64,000 nt of DNA, taken from positions 744,001-808,000 of the forward strand of contig NZ_ARQM01000011.1 in the NCBI RefSeq assembly GCF_000385135.1, read 5' to 3'. Made by a program: the position numbers and the translations under genes. The DNA comes from Promicromonospora sukumoe 327MFSha3.1 (GTDB taxonomy: Bacteria; Actinomycetota; Actinomycetes; Actinomycetales; Cellulomonadaceae). A model generated the notes under the pieces. The model did no database searches. It was not told where the DNA came from and worked only from the letters and a program-made list of their open reading frames with translations. Shown here piece by piece: positions 16,545 to 25,562 of this stretch (its first letter is position 1; every line of letters starts with the position of its first letter).

Positions 16545-17197
16545 CAGCGCAGGCCCTTGACGAAGGTGCGGGCCCGGTCGGCCGCGCGGACCCGGTAGCG
16601 CTCGCCGTGCCGGAGCCAGCCGGCGACGTCGTCGGCCGTGTCGTGCGCGCGGAGGCTGAACCGCGCCTGGCGCCAGGCGCCGGGCCGGGCCAGCGCCCGG
16701 TCGCTCGTGTAGACCCGCTCGTAGCCGAGCCGGCGCAGCGCGCCCAGGGTGGTCCGGTCGTACCGGCCCAGCGGGCAGGCGGCGGTGACCACGGGCTCGT
16801 CCAGCACCTCCTGGAGCCGGTCCCGGGCCTCGACGAGCTCGGTGTGCACCTGGGGCGGGGTCAGCCGGCGCCAGACCCGGTGGTCCATGCCGTGCGACCC
16901 GACGCCCATGCCCGACCGGCGCAGCGTCCGGACGTCGTCGGCCGACAGCGACCCGGGCTGCCCGAGGCGGCCCGCGATGACGAAGAACTCGGCCGCGCGC
17001 CCGCGGTCGGCCAGCTCCGGGAGCGCGACCTCCAGGTCGGAGGTGTTGCCGTCGTCGAAGCTGAGCCGCACGTCCGGCCGGGCGGCGACCAGGTCGAGGA
17101 CCCGGCGGAACGTGTCGGCGCTGATCCAGTAGGCGGCCTCCTCGGCCGGGACGTCGTCCGGCGGCGTCCCGATGCCGTGAAAGCAGAGATTGATCAT
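16544..17197 (-). CDS. Polysaccharide deacetylase (NodB-like)
   Basis: A 217-residue carbohydrate esterase family 4 protein. The NodB motifs are present: LCFHGIG at the N-terminus, LSFDDGNTSD (catalytic and metal-binding aspartates) and GVGSHGMDHRVW (metal-binding histidines, H-x3-H). No signal peptide is seen, so it may act on cytosolic lipid-linked intermediates rather than on exported polymer. I chose the ATG at 17195-17197 (MINLCFHGIG), with CACGAT six bases upstream; an upstream in-frame start lies inside the promoter. It leads a three-gene operon with two GT2 genes and has the shared promoter box. Confidence 0.88.
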   Translation of the reverse strand: MINLCFHGIGTPPDDVPAEEAAYWISADTFRRVLDLVAARPDVRLSFDDGNTSDLEVALPELADRGRAAEFFVIAGRLGQPGSLSADDVRTLRRSGMGVGSHGMDHRVWRRLTPPQVHTELVEARDRLQEVLDEPVVTAACPLGRYDRTTLGALRRLGYERVYTSDRALARPGAWRQARFSLRAHDTADDVAGWLRHGERYRVRAADRARTFVKGLR

Positions 17198-17262
17198 TTG
17201 TTTATCGTGAAGGACCGGCACCGGCCGCGGAATGCATTCCCGGGTGATTGTCCGGGTGATTC
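17198..17262 (-). promoter_or_regulatory. Deacetylase operon promoter with tandem ATCACCC boxes
   Basis: Coding-strand -10 CACGAT (17204-17209) lies six bases from the ATG. Two ATCACCC boxes at 17242-17248 and 17253-17259 are direct repeats 11 bases apart; the nearer one is 32 bases upstream of the -10. No good -35 is seen. Confidence 0.6.
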
Positions 17263-17281
17263 TTGCGGTCGCCCGACGGCT

Positions 17282-18601
17282 CTATGCCCTGACCCGCAGA
17301 GAGCCCGCGACACCGATCAGGAGAAAGAGCGCGCCCATGGTCATCGGGAACGCGAAGGCGTCGAAGAAGAACAGGCAGACGAAGCCGACGACGATGGCCG
17401 CGATCAGCGACAGCGCCAGATCGTGGGTCCGGGGGTCCACCCCGGCGCTGCGCGCCCGGACCCGTACGAGCACGCGGACCGTCGCCACGCAGAGCCAGCA
17501 GAACAGGGCGGTGCCCACCAGGCCGATCGTCACCAGGAGCAGCAGGTACTGGTTGTCGAAGATCCGGTAGGTGGGCAGGAACGTGCCCAGCCCGCGGCCG
17601 AACAGCGGGTCACGTGCGATGAACTCGCCCGCCAGGTCGAACGAGCCGGTGCGCGAGGTGACGCTCGGGTCCTCCGCGGCGCCGGTGAACAGACCGAGGA
17701 TGGAGGCCAGCATGCCGGGCGCGACCACCATGCCCGCCAGCGCGCCCACTGCGGTGACGCCGAGCATGATGCGGCGGCGGGCGCCCTTCCAGCCCAGCAG
17801 CAGGATCAGCAGGCCGACGCCGGCGCCCACGTAGGCGGACCGGGACCCGCTGGCCGGCACCAGGGCGAGGGCCGCCGCCGCGGGCGCCCACCGCAGCAGG
17901 GGCCGGCGCTCGGTGTGCTCGAACCCGACGTGCAGCGTGAGCGGCAGCAGCATGGTGATCAGCACCCCGTACTCGATGGGGTGGGTGGCTGTGCCCTGCG
18001 GGCGGATCAGGCCGTTGCGCTCGCCGAGCTCGTACGGCGAGGTGAGGGTCAGGCCGGGCAGGGCGAGGCGGTCCACGAACAGCTCGCCGAGCGCGAACTG
18101 CGCCAGCCCGAGCACCGCCAGCGCGCCGCCCGCGAGGGCCAGCCGCCACACGAGCACGTCGCGCCTCTCGGCCGAGAGGATGCCGTCGTGCGCCAGCAGG
18201 AGCGTGCCCGACCAGGCGAGCAGCGCCAGGATCGCGACGTCCGCGGGGCTCATCTCGTTCGACACGACGGGCCGCGACATCGCCAGCACGTACGTGACGC
18301 CCACGCTGAACAGGAACAGAGCGAGGGAGACCCGGATCAGCCGCGGGCCGCTCAGCGCCGGCCGGGCCGCCCCGACGCCGATGAGCACCCACAGCAGCAG
18401 GCTCGCCAGGCCGAGCACCATCGACGGCGCCCCGGCGCTGCCGAGCGGGCCGATCACCAGCTTCGAGGGCACCGCGAACAGCAGGAGCAGGTAGACCGAC
18501 AGCCAGCTGACGACGTCGAACCGCACCACGCGCCGGAGCACCGGCAACGGCCGGGGCAGCGAGGCGTGCCGCCGGACGGGGGCAGGCCGGGCCTGGGTCA
18601 C
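17282..18601 (-). CDS. O-antigen ligase / Wzy-type polymerase membrane protein
   Basis: A 439-residue integral membrane protein with about eleven helices. The large periplasm-type loop in the middle carries NGLIRPQGTATHPIEYGVLITMLLP, and the RSAYVG and DPLFGRGLGTF segments match the Wzy_C domain of O-antigen ligases and polymerases. In a Wzx/Wzy system it would join lipid-linked repeat units on the outer face of the membrane. Its GTG start overlaps the stop of the chain-length gene by four bases (GTGA), so the two are co-expressed. It ends 84 bases before the deacetylase start, in the same direction. Confidence 0.87.
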   Translation of the reverse strand: MTQARPAPVRRHASLPRPLPVLRRVVRFDVVSWLSVYLLLLFAVPSKLVIGPLGSAGAPSMVLGLASLLLWVLIGVGAARPALSGPRLIRVSLALFLFSVGVTYVLAMSRPVVSNEMSPADVAILALLAWSGTLLLAHDGILSAERRDVLVWRLALAGGALAVLGLAQFALGELFVDRLALPGLTLTSPYELGERNGLIRPQGTATHPIEYGVLITMLLPLTLHVGFEHTERRPLLRWAPAAAALALVPASGSRSAYVGAGVGLLILLLGWKGARRRIMLGVTAVGALAGMVVAPGMLASILGLFTGAAEDPSVTSRTGSFDLAGEFIARDPLFGRGLGTFLPTYRIFDNQYLLLLVTIGLVGTALFCWLCVATVRVLVRVRARSAGVDPRTHDLALSLIAAIVVGFVCLFFFDAFAFPMTMGALFLLIGVAGSLRVRA

Positions 18602-19485
18602 CGGCTCTCCGCGGCCGCCCGCGCGGCGGCCTCGTCCCGGCGCTTGTCACGCGAGTCGCGCGGGGGGTTGTGCCAGGGCGGGAGAGCCCGGTCGTCCGCG
18701 GGTCCGCCGGCCGGCGGCTGCACCGACGGCGGCCGCACGGCGGGCAGCCGCACGGTCGGGGGCTTGTCCCCGGCCGCGGGCGCGCTCTGCTGCGCGGGCT
18801 TCGCGGCCTCCGGGCCGGCAGCCTCGGGCTCGGCCGACGGCTGGTCGGCCGGCGCCGCGTCCGGCGAACCGCCCTGCTTGCGGCCGCGCGCCCGGCTGCG
18901 GAACAGCCCGTCGACCGCCACGGCCCCGACCACGGTGGCCACCAGCCCGAGGCCGGCGGCGGCGATGATCATCCGCACGGTGCCGCTGTTGTCGGCCTCG
19001 GCCTTCTCGTCCTTGGTCAGCGTCAGCGTCGAGACGATGGCGTTCTCGGGCGCGTCGACCTCCTCCTGGAGGCGGCGCAGCTCGACGGGGATCGACGCGG
19101 TGATCTCCTCCAGCGTGGCGAGGGTGGCCTCAGGCGTCGAGTCCGTGACGTCGACGGAGATGACCGGGCCGCGCGTGGACTCCTCGATGGCCACGACGTA
19201 CTCGGCGTCGGTCGAGCCGGAGGTGAAGCGTGCCTTGGCGGCGTCGCTCTCGTAGTAGGCGACCACCACGCGCGCGGGCAGGTCGAGCCCGCCCAGGGCC
19301 AGGAACGGGTTGCCGCCCTTCCCGACCATCTGCTCGGACGGGACCAGCAGCACCAGGCCACGAGCGGTGTACACCGGCGGCTCGATGGTGCTCGCGCCGT
19401 AGATCAGCCCGGCGGTGGCCAGCAGGCCGATCACGGTGACGATCCACCGGCGGCCGAGGGCCGCAATCACGTCGAGGAATGACAT
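18598..19485 (-). CDS. Wzz-like chain-length determinant, no kinase domain
   Basis: A 295-residue membrane protein with the Wzz layout: helix 1 near residues 13-33 (RRWIVTVIGLLATAGLIYG), an extracytoplasmic domain with a helical LEEITASIPVELRRLQEEVDA segment, and helix 2 near 170-192 (VRMIIAAAGLGLVATVVGAVAV). The cytosolic tail of about 100 residues is rich in Ala, Pro and Glu and has no Walker motifs or tyrosine cluster, unlike bacterial tyrosine kinases. It likely sets polymer length with the Wzy-like protein it overlaps. The ATG has AAGGG upstream (AAAGGGTGAACAA), so here translation is Shine-Dalgarno led. Confidence 0.82.
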   Translation of the reverse strand: MSFLDVIAALGRRWIVTVIGLLATAGLIYGASTIEPPVYTARGLVLLVPSEQMVGKGGNPFLALGGLDLPARVVVAYYESDAAKARFTSGSTDAEYVVAIEESTRGPVISVDVTDSTPEATLATLEEITASIPVELRRLQEEVDAPENAIVSTLTLTKDEKAEADNSGTVRMIIAAAGLGLVATVVGAVAVDGLFRSRARGRKQGGSPDAAPADQPSAEPEAAGPEAAKPAQQSAPAAGDKPPTVRLPAVRPPSVQPPAGGPADDRALPPWHNPPRDSRDKRRDEAAARAAAESR

Positions 19486-19610
19486 TTGTTCACCCTTTCC
19501 GGGCGTATCACGCCGCGCTCAGCAAAGGTATCGTGCCGAGGGCGGGCAAAGGAACGGGTCGTGGAACTCCGGCGCGAATTTCGCCCGCTCCGAGAAATTG
19601 CGGAGAATCC
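19486..19610. promoter_or_regulatory. Divergent promoter region between two Wzz-like genes
   Basis: For the plus-strand gene, TATCGT (19529-19534) is a -10 candidate with a leader of about 70 bases; a TTCACCC box (19489-19495) lies 33 bases upstream of it, as in five other promoters of the locus. That box also overlaps the ribosome binding site of the minus-strand gene, so a protein bound there could affect both genes. Confidence 0.5.
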
Positions 19611-20363
19611 ATGACCTTGTGGGACCTGATACGTGCGGCGGTGCGGCGCTGGCCCGTCCTGCTGGCGGGTGCCGCCGTCAGCCTCGGGCTCGTGTACACC
19701 ACCACGCTGGACGACGGCGTGTACTGGAGCCGCACGCAGGTCGTCTTCCTCGCCCCCACCAGCAAGGCCTACCCGAACGCGCTGCGCACGACGTCGGAGG
19801 ACCTGATCATCACGGCGGGCGTGGTGGCCAAGGCCGTGGTCGGCCCCGCGGAGGTGACCAAGTACGCCTCCCCGGACGCGACCCTGATCGGCGAGGGCAC
19901 CCGGGACGGCTGGTCGATCCGCCTGCCGGACACGGGCGGCCAGTGGGCCCCCAACTTCGCCCAGCAGGTGCTGTACGTCGAGGTCGTGTCGGCCACCGCC
20001 GAGGAGACCGCCGCGCGGCAGGACGAGATCATCGGGCAGATCGAGCACGAGCTGGCCCGGCTGCAGAGCGACGCCGGGGTGGCGCCCGTCAACGAGATCA
20101 CCGTGACGACCGCCCCGGAGTCCACGGTCGTGCACCACGTGCAGGGCTCGCGCATCCGGGCGGCCGGCATGACGGCGGTGCTCGGCGCGTCCGCCACGTT
20201 CGCCCTCATCGCGGTGCTCGAGACGCGGGCCCGGCGGCGCGCCAGGGAGGCGGCCGCCGCTGCGGACGCCCCCGGTGACGAGACCGCCGCCGGGGACGAA
20301 GCCGCGCCCGAGGGCGAGACCGCGCCCGCCGAGGCACGCCCCGCCCAGCCCGTCGCGTACTGA
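19611..20363 (+). CDS. Second Wzz-like membrane protein, no kinase domain
   Basis: A 250-residue protein with two membrane helices (about 15-35, VLLAGAAVSLGLVYTTT, and about 183-203, AAGMTAVLGASATFALIAVL) around an extracytoplasmic domain. A short Ala/Glu-rich tail follows. The fold resembles the divergently encoded Wzz-like protein, with the same N-terminal pattern (LWDLIRAAVRRWPVLL against FLDVIAALGRRWIVTV). The two may form a mixed complex. The ATG at 19611 has GGAGA five bases upstream; the reading frame extends 44 codons further but crosses the promoter. No ATPase or tyrosine-kinase partner is encoded in the window. Confidence 0.78.
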   Translation: MTLWDLIRAAVRRWPVLLAGAAVSLGLVYTTTLDDGVYWSRTQVVFLAPTSKAYPNALRTTSEDLIITAGVVAKAVVGPAEVTKYASPDATLIGEGTRDGWSIRLPDTGGQWAPNFAQQVLYVEVVSATAEETAARQDEIIGQIEHELARLQSDAGVAPVNEITVTTAPESTVVHHVQGSRIRAAGMTAVLGASATFALIAVLETRARRRAREAAAAADAPGDETAAGDEAAPEGETAPAEARPAQPVAY

Positions 20364-20391
20364 GGCGGGCCGTGCGCCGTGCGCGGCCGGC

Positions 20392-21609
20392 TCAGCCGTG
20401 CGCCGCGCCACGGACCTCGTCCTCCACGATGCGGGCCACCGCGTCCTGCGCCGGCGCCCAGGACCGGCCCAGGACGCTCGCGGCGGCCTTGGCCGCGTAC
20501 GCGCCGGCGTCCGGCCGCTCGACGGCGGCGGTGAGCTGCGCGGCGATGCCGGCCGCCGTCGGCTCGGCCCAGCCCACGTAGGGGTTGGGCAGGTCGGCGC
20601 GCGCCAGCGGCGAGTCGTTGACGACGGGCACGACGCCGGCGGCCAGCATCTCCTCGGCCACCAGCGAGATGTTGGTGAACGACATCGCCAGGCCCGCCAC
20701 CACCCGCCCGTACAGGTCGTTCAGCTCCGCGGGCGTGAGCCGGCCGTGGAACGTGACGGGGAACGTCAGGTCCGCCGGGCGCGAGCCGTACACGTGGATC
20801 TCCTGCTCCGGGTGCGCGCGGTGGAACCGCTCCAGGGCGAGCCGGGCCAGCAGGTAGCCGCGGCGGCCGACGTCGGGCTTGGCGTACAGCACCACGCCGG
20901 ACCGCGGCCGCTCGACGTCGGGCAGGTGGTAGGTGTCGGTGTCGCAGCCGAACGGCACCACGTCGCTGTCCTGCCCCAGCTCGGACGTGAGGCACCCGCC
21001 CACCATGTCGCCCAGCGCGATGCGCCGGAACGGGAACCGGTAGGTCATGGCCGCCAGCTCGTACTCCGACCCGCGCGGGTAGAAGTAGGGCTCGTAGTCC
21101 TGGATGAAGTACAGCCGGTGGGCGGGGCGCAGGCCCCGGGACACGATCACGTGCGCGGACTCCCACGACGACGCCACGACCGCGTCCATGCCGCTGATGC
21201 CCGCCCGGGCGTCGCGCACCTCGGCGCGCACCCCGGGCCAGCCCTGCCGCAGCTCGGCGGTGCGCTGGACGATGTCCAGGCCGTGCCGGTCGTAGAGGAA
21301 CACGACGCACTTGTGACCGCGCGCCTCCAGGCCCTCGACCATGCGGAACAGCGTGGTGTGCCCGCCGGAGCCCGCGGCGGGCGGCGACGTCACCCAGCCC
21401 ACGGTCAGGGGACGGCCGCCGAGCACCGGGTCGGGGGTCGGCAGCACGTGCGGCAAGTCGCCGACGATGTCCGCCGGGTCGAGCTGGAAGCCGAGCGAGG
21501 CCGCGTCCGTGCTCCGGTAGGCGCGGGCGGCGGCGCGCTGGGCCAGCCCGCGGGCGCCCACGCGGCGCAGGCGGCGGAGCTTGGCGGTGGCCTTGGTCAG
21601 CCGGTTCAT
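20392..21609 (-). CDS. GT4-like glycosyltransferase, WsaF type
   Basis: A 405-residue GT-B glycosyltransferase. The N-terminal domain has VGWVTSPPAAGSGGHTTLFRMVEGLEARGH, and the DYEPYFYPRGSEYELA and PFGCDTDTYH segments are characteristic of rhamnan-type WsaF-like enzymes. The donor domain carries VAGLAMSFTNISLVAEEMLAAGVVPVVND, equivalent to the E-x7-E region. It is the last gene of the long biosynthetic operon that begins with the oxidoreductase at 30676. An ATG with GGGAGA nine bases upstream and a 34-base gap from the previous gene mark the start. Confidence 0.82.
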   Translation of the reverse strand: MNRLTKATAKLRRLRRVGARGLAQRAAARAYRSTDAASLGFQLDPADIVGDLPHVLPTPDPVLGGRPLTVGWVTSPPAAGSGGHTTLFRMVEGLEARGHKCVVFLYDRHGLDIVQRTAELRQGWPGVRAEVRDARAGISGMDAVVASSWESAHVIVSRGLRPAHRLYFIQDYEPYFYPRGSEYELAAMTYRFPFRRIALGDMVGGCLTSELGQDSDVVPFGCDTDTYHLPDVERPRSGVVLYAKPDVGRRGYLLARLALERFHRAHPEQEIHVYGSRPADLTFPVTFHGRLTPAELNDLYGRVVAGLAMSFTNISLVAEEMLAAGVVPVVNDSPLARADLPNPYVGWAEPTAAGIAAQLTAAVERPDAGAYAAKAAASVLGRSWAPAQDAVARIVEDEVRGAAHG

Positions 21610-21643
21610 CGGCAGTTCTCCCTCGTCACAGGCACGGGCGCGG

Positions 21644-22840
21644 TCACAGGCCGGACGTCGCCCAGCGCAGGTACATCAGCTCGACCCGCCCGCGGCGGAC
21701 GATCCGGCGGACGACGGCGCCGTACCCGGCCCGGCCCGTCCGCTCGGCGCGCTCCGCCCGCGCGACCACCCGCGCCGTCGAGCGCCACTGGCGGGAGGCG
21801 GGCCAGACCTCGGTAGCGAGGTCCAGGTACGGAGCGGGCGACTCGGCGCGGTCGGCCGCGGCCGCCGCGTACCGCAGGGCGTCCTGGGCGAGGGCGGACC
21901 GGGCCCGGTCGCGCAGCCCGTGGGCGCCCGCGATCCGGTCGCCCACGTTGGCGAACAGCCGGTCGTAGGCGTCCACGCGGGCGCGCAGGTCCAGCAGCGC
22001 ACCGGACCCCTCGTTCACGCTCAGGCTGGCGGCGTGCTCGCGGTGCAGCGCCTGGTCGGCCCCGCCCACGTAGCCGACGTCGGCCACGGCGGCCAGGCGC
22101 AGCCACATCTCGACGTCCATCGTGAACTTCAGGTGCTGGTCCAACGGACCCACGTCCTTGAGCAGGTCGGAGCGCATGACCACCTCGGGGGAGGTGATGC
22201 AGCTGACGCCCGTGCGGCACCGCTCGGCCAGCCACGCGCGCCCGTCCCAGACCGTCCAGGACAGCTCGCCGAGCGCCGGTACGGGCGGCGTGCCGTCCTC
22301 GAAGTGCTGCGGGTGCCCGTAGACCAGGCCCACCTCCGGGTGCTGCTCCAGCAGGGCCGTGGCCCGGGCGAGCGCGCCGGGCGGCAGCATGTCGTCGGCG
22401 TCCAGCCGCACCACGAACTGGCCCGTGCTGTGCTCCCAGCCGCGGTTGAACGACGCGACCTGGCCGAGGTTCTCCTCGTTGGCCAGCACCGTCACGCCCG
22501 GGTGCTCGGCCGCCAGGGCGCGCGCGACGGCGAGGCTGTCGTCGGTGGAGGCGTCGTCCACGACGATCACCTCGACGTCGACGCCCTCCTGGCTCACCAG
22601 GCTGCCGATGGTCTGCGGCAGGAACCGGCCGTAGCCGAAGCACGGCACCACCACCGAGACGCGGGGCCGCAGCTGCGGGGCCGCGGCCGGGCGCCGGCGG
22701 AACGAGTGGGGCGCCAGGGGTGAGGAGACCCACGACCCGAGCGTCCGCACCACCCGCGCGCCCGCGCCGCCGCCCACCGCGCCGCGGTCCACCCACGCGC
22801 GCCACGCGGTGGCCGCGCGGTCCAGCGGCCCGCCGCTCAT
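21644..22840 (-). CDS. GT2-family glycosyltransferase
   Basis: A 398-residue GT-A enzyme with an N-terminal extension of about 60 residues. The catalytic domain starts at RVSVVVPCFGYGRFLPQTIGSL and contains VVDDASTDDSLAVA, then RLDADDML as metal-binding DXD motif, and TMDVEMWLRLA as probable base region. The last 130 residues are helical and may contact other assembly enzymes. The ATG at 22838-22840 overlaps the stop of the aminotransferase gene by four bases, so translation is probably coupled. The donor and acceptor sugars are unknown. Confidence 0.87.
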   Translation of the reverse strand: MSGGPLDRAATAWRAWVDRGAVGGGAGARVVRTLGSWVSSPLAPHSFRRRPAAAPQLRPRVSVVVPCFGYGRFLPQTIGSLVSQEGVDVEVIVVDDASTDDSLAVARALAAEHPGVTVLANEENLGQVASFNRGWEHSTGQFVVRLDADDMLPPGALARATALLEQHPEVGLVYGHPQHFEDGTPPVPALGELSWTVWDGRAWLAERCRTGVSCITSPEVVMRSDLLKDVGPLDQHLKFTMDVEMWLRLAAVADVGYVGGADQALHREHAASLSVNEGSGALLDLRARVDAYDRLFANVGDRIAGAHGLRDRARSALAQDALRYAAAAADRAESPAPYLDLATEVWPASRQWRSTARVVARAERAERTGRAGYGAVVRRIVRRGRVELMYLRWATSGL

Positions 22841-24003
22841 CGCGGACCCCGCCCCGTCACGGCGTCGCGCAGTGTGGCCACCACGCGCTCCTGCTGGGCC
22901 GCGGTGATGCCTGGGAACATCGGCAGCGAGAGGATCTGGTCGGCGTGCGCCTCGGCTCGCGGCGCGGTGCCGGGCCGGAAGCCCAGGTGCGCCGTCGCCG
23001 GCAGCAGGTGCACCGGGGCCGGGTAGTGGATGCCGTGCCCGATGCCGGCCGCCGTCAGCGCCGCCGACGCCGCGGGCCGGTCCGGCACCCGCACCACGTA
23101 CAGGTGCCACACGTGCGCGGCGCCCGGCAGCTCGCGCGGCGCCACGACCTCCGGGACGTCCCGGAACGCCTCGGCCAGCAGGGCGCCGTAGCGGGCCGCG
23201 GCCTCGGACCGCTGCAGGTTCCACGCGTCCAGCCGGGTCAGCTTCGCGGACAGCACGGCGGCCTGCAGGGAGTCGAGCCGCGAGTTCGCGCCGACCTCCA
23301 GGTGCTCGTACCGGTTGACGCCGCCGTGGTTGCGCAGCCGGCGCGCCCGCTCGGCGACGTCGTCCGACGACGTCATGACCGCGCCGGCGTCGCCGAACGC
23401 GCCCAGGTTCTTGCCCGGGTAGAAGCTGGTCGCGGCCACGTCGCCCGCGCCGCCGGAGCGCAGTCCGTCCCGGCTCGCGCCCTGCGCCTGGGCGGCGTCC
23501 TCGACGACCAGGACGTCGGGGCCCACCAGCTCGCGCAGCCGGGCCACGGGCGCCATCTGCCCGTACAGGTGCACGCCGATCACGGCGCGGGTGCGCGCCG
23601 ACAGGCGCCCGGCGACGTCCTCCGGGTCCAGCAGGAAGTCGTCGTCGACGTCGGCCGGAACGAGCAGGGCGCCGCAGCGCAGCACCGCCTCCGCCGTCGC
23701 GAAGAACGTGTTGGCCGGGACGATCACCTCGTCGCCGCGGCCGATCCCCGCCGCCCGCAGGCCGATCTCCAGCGCGTCGGTGCCGTTGCCGACCCCCACG
23801 GCGTGCCGCGCCCGGCAGTAGGCGGCGAACTCGCGCTCGAACCGCTCGACGTCCGGCCCGAGCACGAAACCGGACGTGCGCAGGATCTCGTCCCAGCGCT
23901 CGCGGACGTCGGCCTCGACCTCGGCGGTCTGCGCGCCCAGGTCGAGGAAGGGCACGGGCTCCGGCGCGGGCACGGGGGAGGTCGTGGTCAGGGTCTCGGT
24001 CAT
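22837..24003 (-). CDS. DegT/DnrJ/EryC1-type sugar aminotransferase (first)
   Basis: A 388-residue PLP enzyme that aminates a keto-sugar nucleotide, commonly at C3 or C4. Motifs: FLDLGAQTAEVEADV, VGVGNGTDALEIGLRA, VPANTFFATAEAVL, VVEDAAQAQGA (binds PLP nitrogen) and Lys198 in SFYPGKNLGAFGDAG as the Schiff-base lysine. The NHGGVNRYEHLEVGANSRLDSLQAAVL segment is typical of the VioA/QdtB/WlbC branch that makes 3-amino sugars. GAGAGG lies eight bases before the ATG. It overlaps the genes on both sides by four bases. With the oxidoreductase at 29585-30676 it could form a 3-amino-glucuronate route. Confidence 0.9.
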   Translation of the reverse strand: MTETLTTTSPVPAPEPVPFLDLGAQTAEVEADVRERWDEILRTSGFVLGPDVERFEREFAAYCRARHAVGVGNGTDALEIGLRAAGIGRGDEVIVPANTFFATAEAVLRCGALLVPADVDDDFLLDPEDVAGRLSARTRAVIGVHLYGQMAPVARLRELVGPDVLVVEDAAQAQGASRDGLRSGGAGDVAATSFYPGKNLGAFGDAGAVMTSSDDVAERARRLRNHGGVNRYEHLEVGANSRLDSLQAAVLSAKLTRLDAWNLQRSEAAARYGALLAEAFRDVPEVVAPRELPGAAHVWHLYVVRVPDRPAASAALTAAGIGHGIHYPAPVHLLPATAHLGFRPGTAPRAEAHADQILSLPMFPGITAAQQERVVATLRDAVTGRGPR

Positions 24004-25562
24004 GGGGTGGTTCCTCTCGGTCGGGCAGCCGGGACGGCATGCGCCACCGCGGGCTCCGGTGGATCGAGCCGGGGCACGGGCAGGGTGATCGGAGCGGGCT
24101 CGGCCGGCGGCTCCTCCGGGGGCTGGGCCTCGTCCGGCCCGTCGAGGGCCGTGCGGGCGGCGCGCCAGCGCGGCCGCACCCACGCGAACGTGGTGGCGAC
24201 GTACAGCACGAGGGTGACGGCCCCGGCGAGCAGGCCGCCGAGCAGCGCGTTCTCGACGCGGTCCGCGGCCGCCATGCCCGCGGCGACGGCGGCGACGGCG
24301 GCGAGGCCCGGGACCGCGAGGGCCCGGGCGAGGGCCGCGACCTCGTCGCGGGAGCGGCGCAGCAGCACCAGGTAGGCGGGCACCAGCACGCCGACGGCGA
24401 CGGCGGCCTGCGCGGTCGCGACGCCCATGCTCCCGCCCAGGCGGGCGCCCGCGACGGTCGCGGGGACCAGCGCGACGAGCCAGACCACCTGCACCGCGAG
24501 CACACCGCGCGAGCGGCCGAGCGCGTACAGGTACCCGGCCAGCACGTCGGAGACCACGCGCACCGCGCCCACCACGGCGAGCGGCACCAGGATCTGCGCG
24601 GCCGGCTCCCACCGCGCGCCGTAGACGAGCACGACGACGGGGTGGGCCAGCGCGGCGAGCATCGCGGCCGCCGCGGCGACCGCCCACCAGACGGGGCCGA
24701 GCAGCGGCACGAGCGCGGCCCGCGCACGCTCGCGCACCTGCGAGAACGCGGGCAGCGTGACCGACCGCAGCGCCTGGCCGACGAGCGTCATGGGCCACGT
24801 CGAGATGTTCGCGGCCAGCACGTAGAACCCGAGCTCGACGGCGCCGGCCAGGTTGCCGAGCACCACGCGGTCGACCGACAGCAGCACCCAGGACAGCAGG
24901 TTGGCGGCCGCGACGGGCAGGCCGAACGCGAGCACGGAGCGGGCCACGGTGCGGTCCCACGAGAACCGCAGCCGGGTCCGGGTGAGCCAGAACTGCGTGG
25001 CGACGCCGCACGCCTGGCCGGCGACCCGGCCCACGGCCAGGCCGACGAGGCCGTAGCCGAACACCGCGAGCACGAGCGTCACCACGGCGCCGACGCCGAA
25101 GTCGATGGCGTTGGAGCGGAACAGCCCGCGCTGGTCGAGCTGCCGCTGCAGCGTGGCGAACGGCACGACGCCCACGCCCGCCAGCAGGAACGTCGCGGCC
25201 AGGATGGCGATGGGCCCGGCCGCGCCGGGGCCGCCCATGGCGGAGGCGAGCGCCGGGGCGGACAGTGCGGTGAGCAGGGTCAGGGTGCCGCCGGTGACCA
25301 GGCCGAGCACCGCGACCGGGCCGGTCCGCCGCTCGAAGTCCGGGCTGCGCACCAGGTCGGCGCTGAGGCCCAGGTCGGCCAGCGCCATCACGACGCTCTG
25401 CACCGTCAGGGCGATCGCGTACAGGCCGAACTCCTCCGGCGACACGATGCGGGCGATGACGATGCCGAGCCCGAGGTTGCCCAGCCGCACCACGACGGTG
25501 CCCGTGGTGCTCCAGCGCAGGGCGCGGCCGACCCGGCCGCTCAGGGTGCCTGTGTCAGTCAC
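24000..25562 (-). CDS. Wzx-type oligosaccharide flippase
   Basis: A 520-residue integral membrane protein of the MOP/polysaccharide transporter superfamily with about fourteen helices. It opens with ALRWSTTGTVVVRLGNLGLGIVIARIVSPEEFGLYAIAL, the usual first two helices of Wzx/RfbX proteins, and has the RSVLAFGLPVAAANLLSWVL repeat start of the second half. It moves the undecaprenyl-linked repeat unit to the outer face. A Pro/Glu-rich tail of about 50 residues is cytosolic. The GTG at 25560-25562 overlaps the end of the preceding glycosyltransferase by eight bases and has GAGAGG upstream. Confidence 0.9.
   Translation of the reverse strand: MTDTGTLSGRVGRALRWSTTGTVVVRLGNLGLGIVIARIVSPEEFGLYAIALTVQSVVMALADLGLSADLVRSPDFERRTGPVAVLGLVTGGTLTLLTALSAPALASAMGGPGAAGPIAILAATFLLAGVGVVPFATLQRQLDQRGLFRSNAIDFGVGAVVTLVLAVFGYGLVGLAVGRVAGQACGVATQFWLTRTRLRFSWDRTVARSVLAFGLPVAAANLLSWVLLSVDRVVLGNLAGAVELGFYVLAANISTWPMTLVGQALRSVTLPAFSQVRERARAALVPLLGPVWWAVAAAAAMLAALAHPVVVLVYGARWEPAAQILVPLAVVGAVRVVSDVLAGYLYALGRSRGVLAVQVVWLVALVPATVAGARLGGSMGVATAQAAVAVGVLVPAYLVLLRRSRDEVAALARALAVPGLAAVAAVAAGMAAADRVENALLGGLLAGAVTLVLYVATTFAWVRPRWRAARTALDGPDEAQPPEEPPAEPAPITLPVPRLDPPEPAVAHAVPAARPRGTTP

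Noticed and set aside
19479-19610. 44-codon N-terminal extension of the second Wzz-like protein
   Set aside because: It overlaps the divergent gene and its promoter; the ATG at 19611 has a GGAGA site and is followed at once by a typical Wzz N-terminus.
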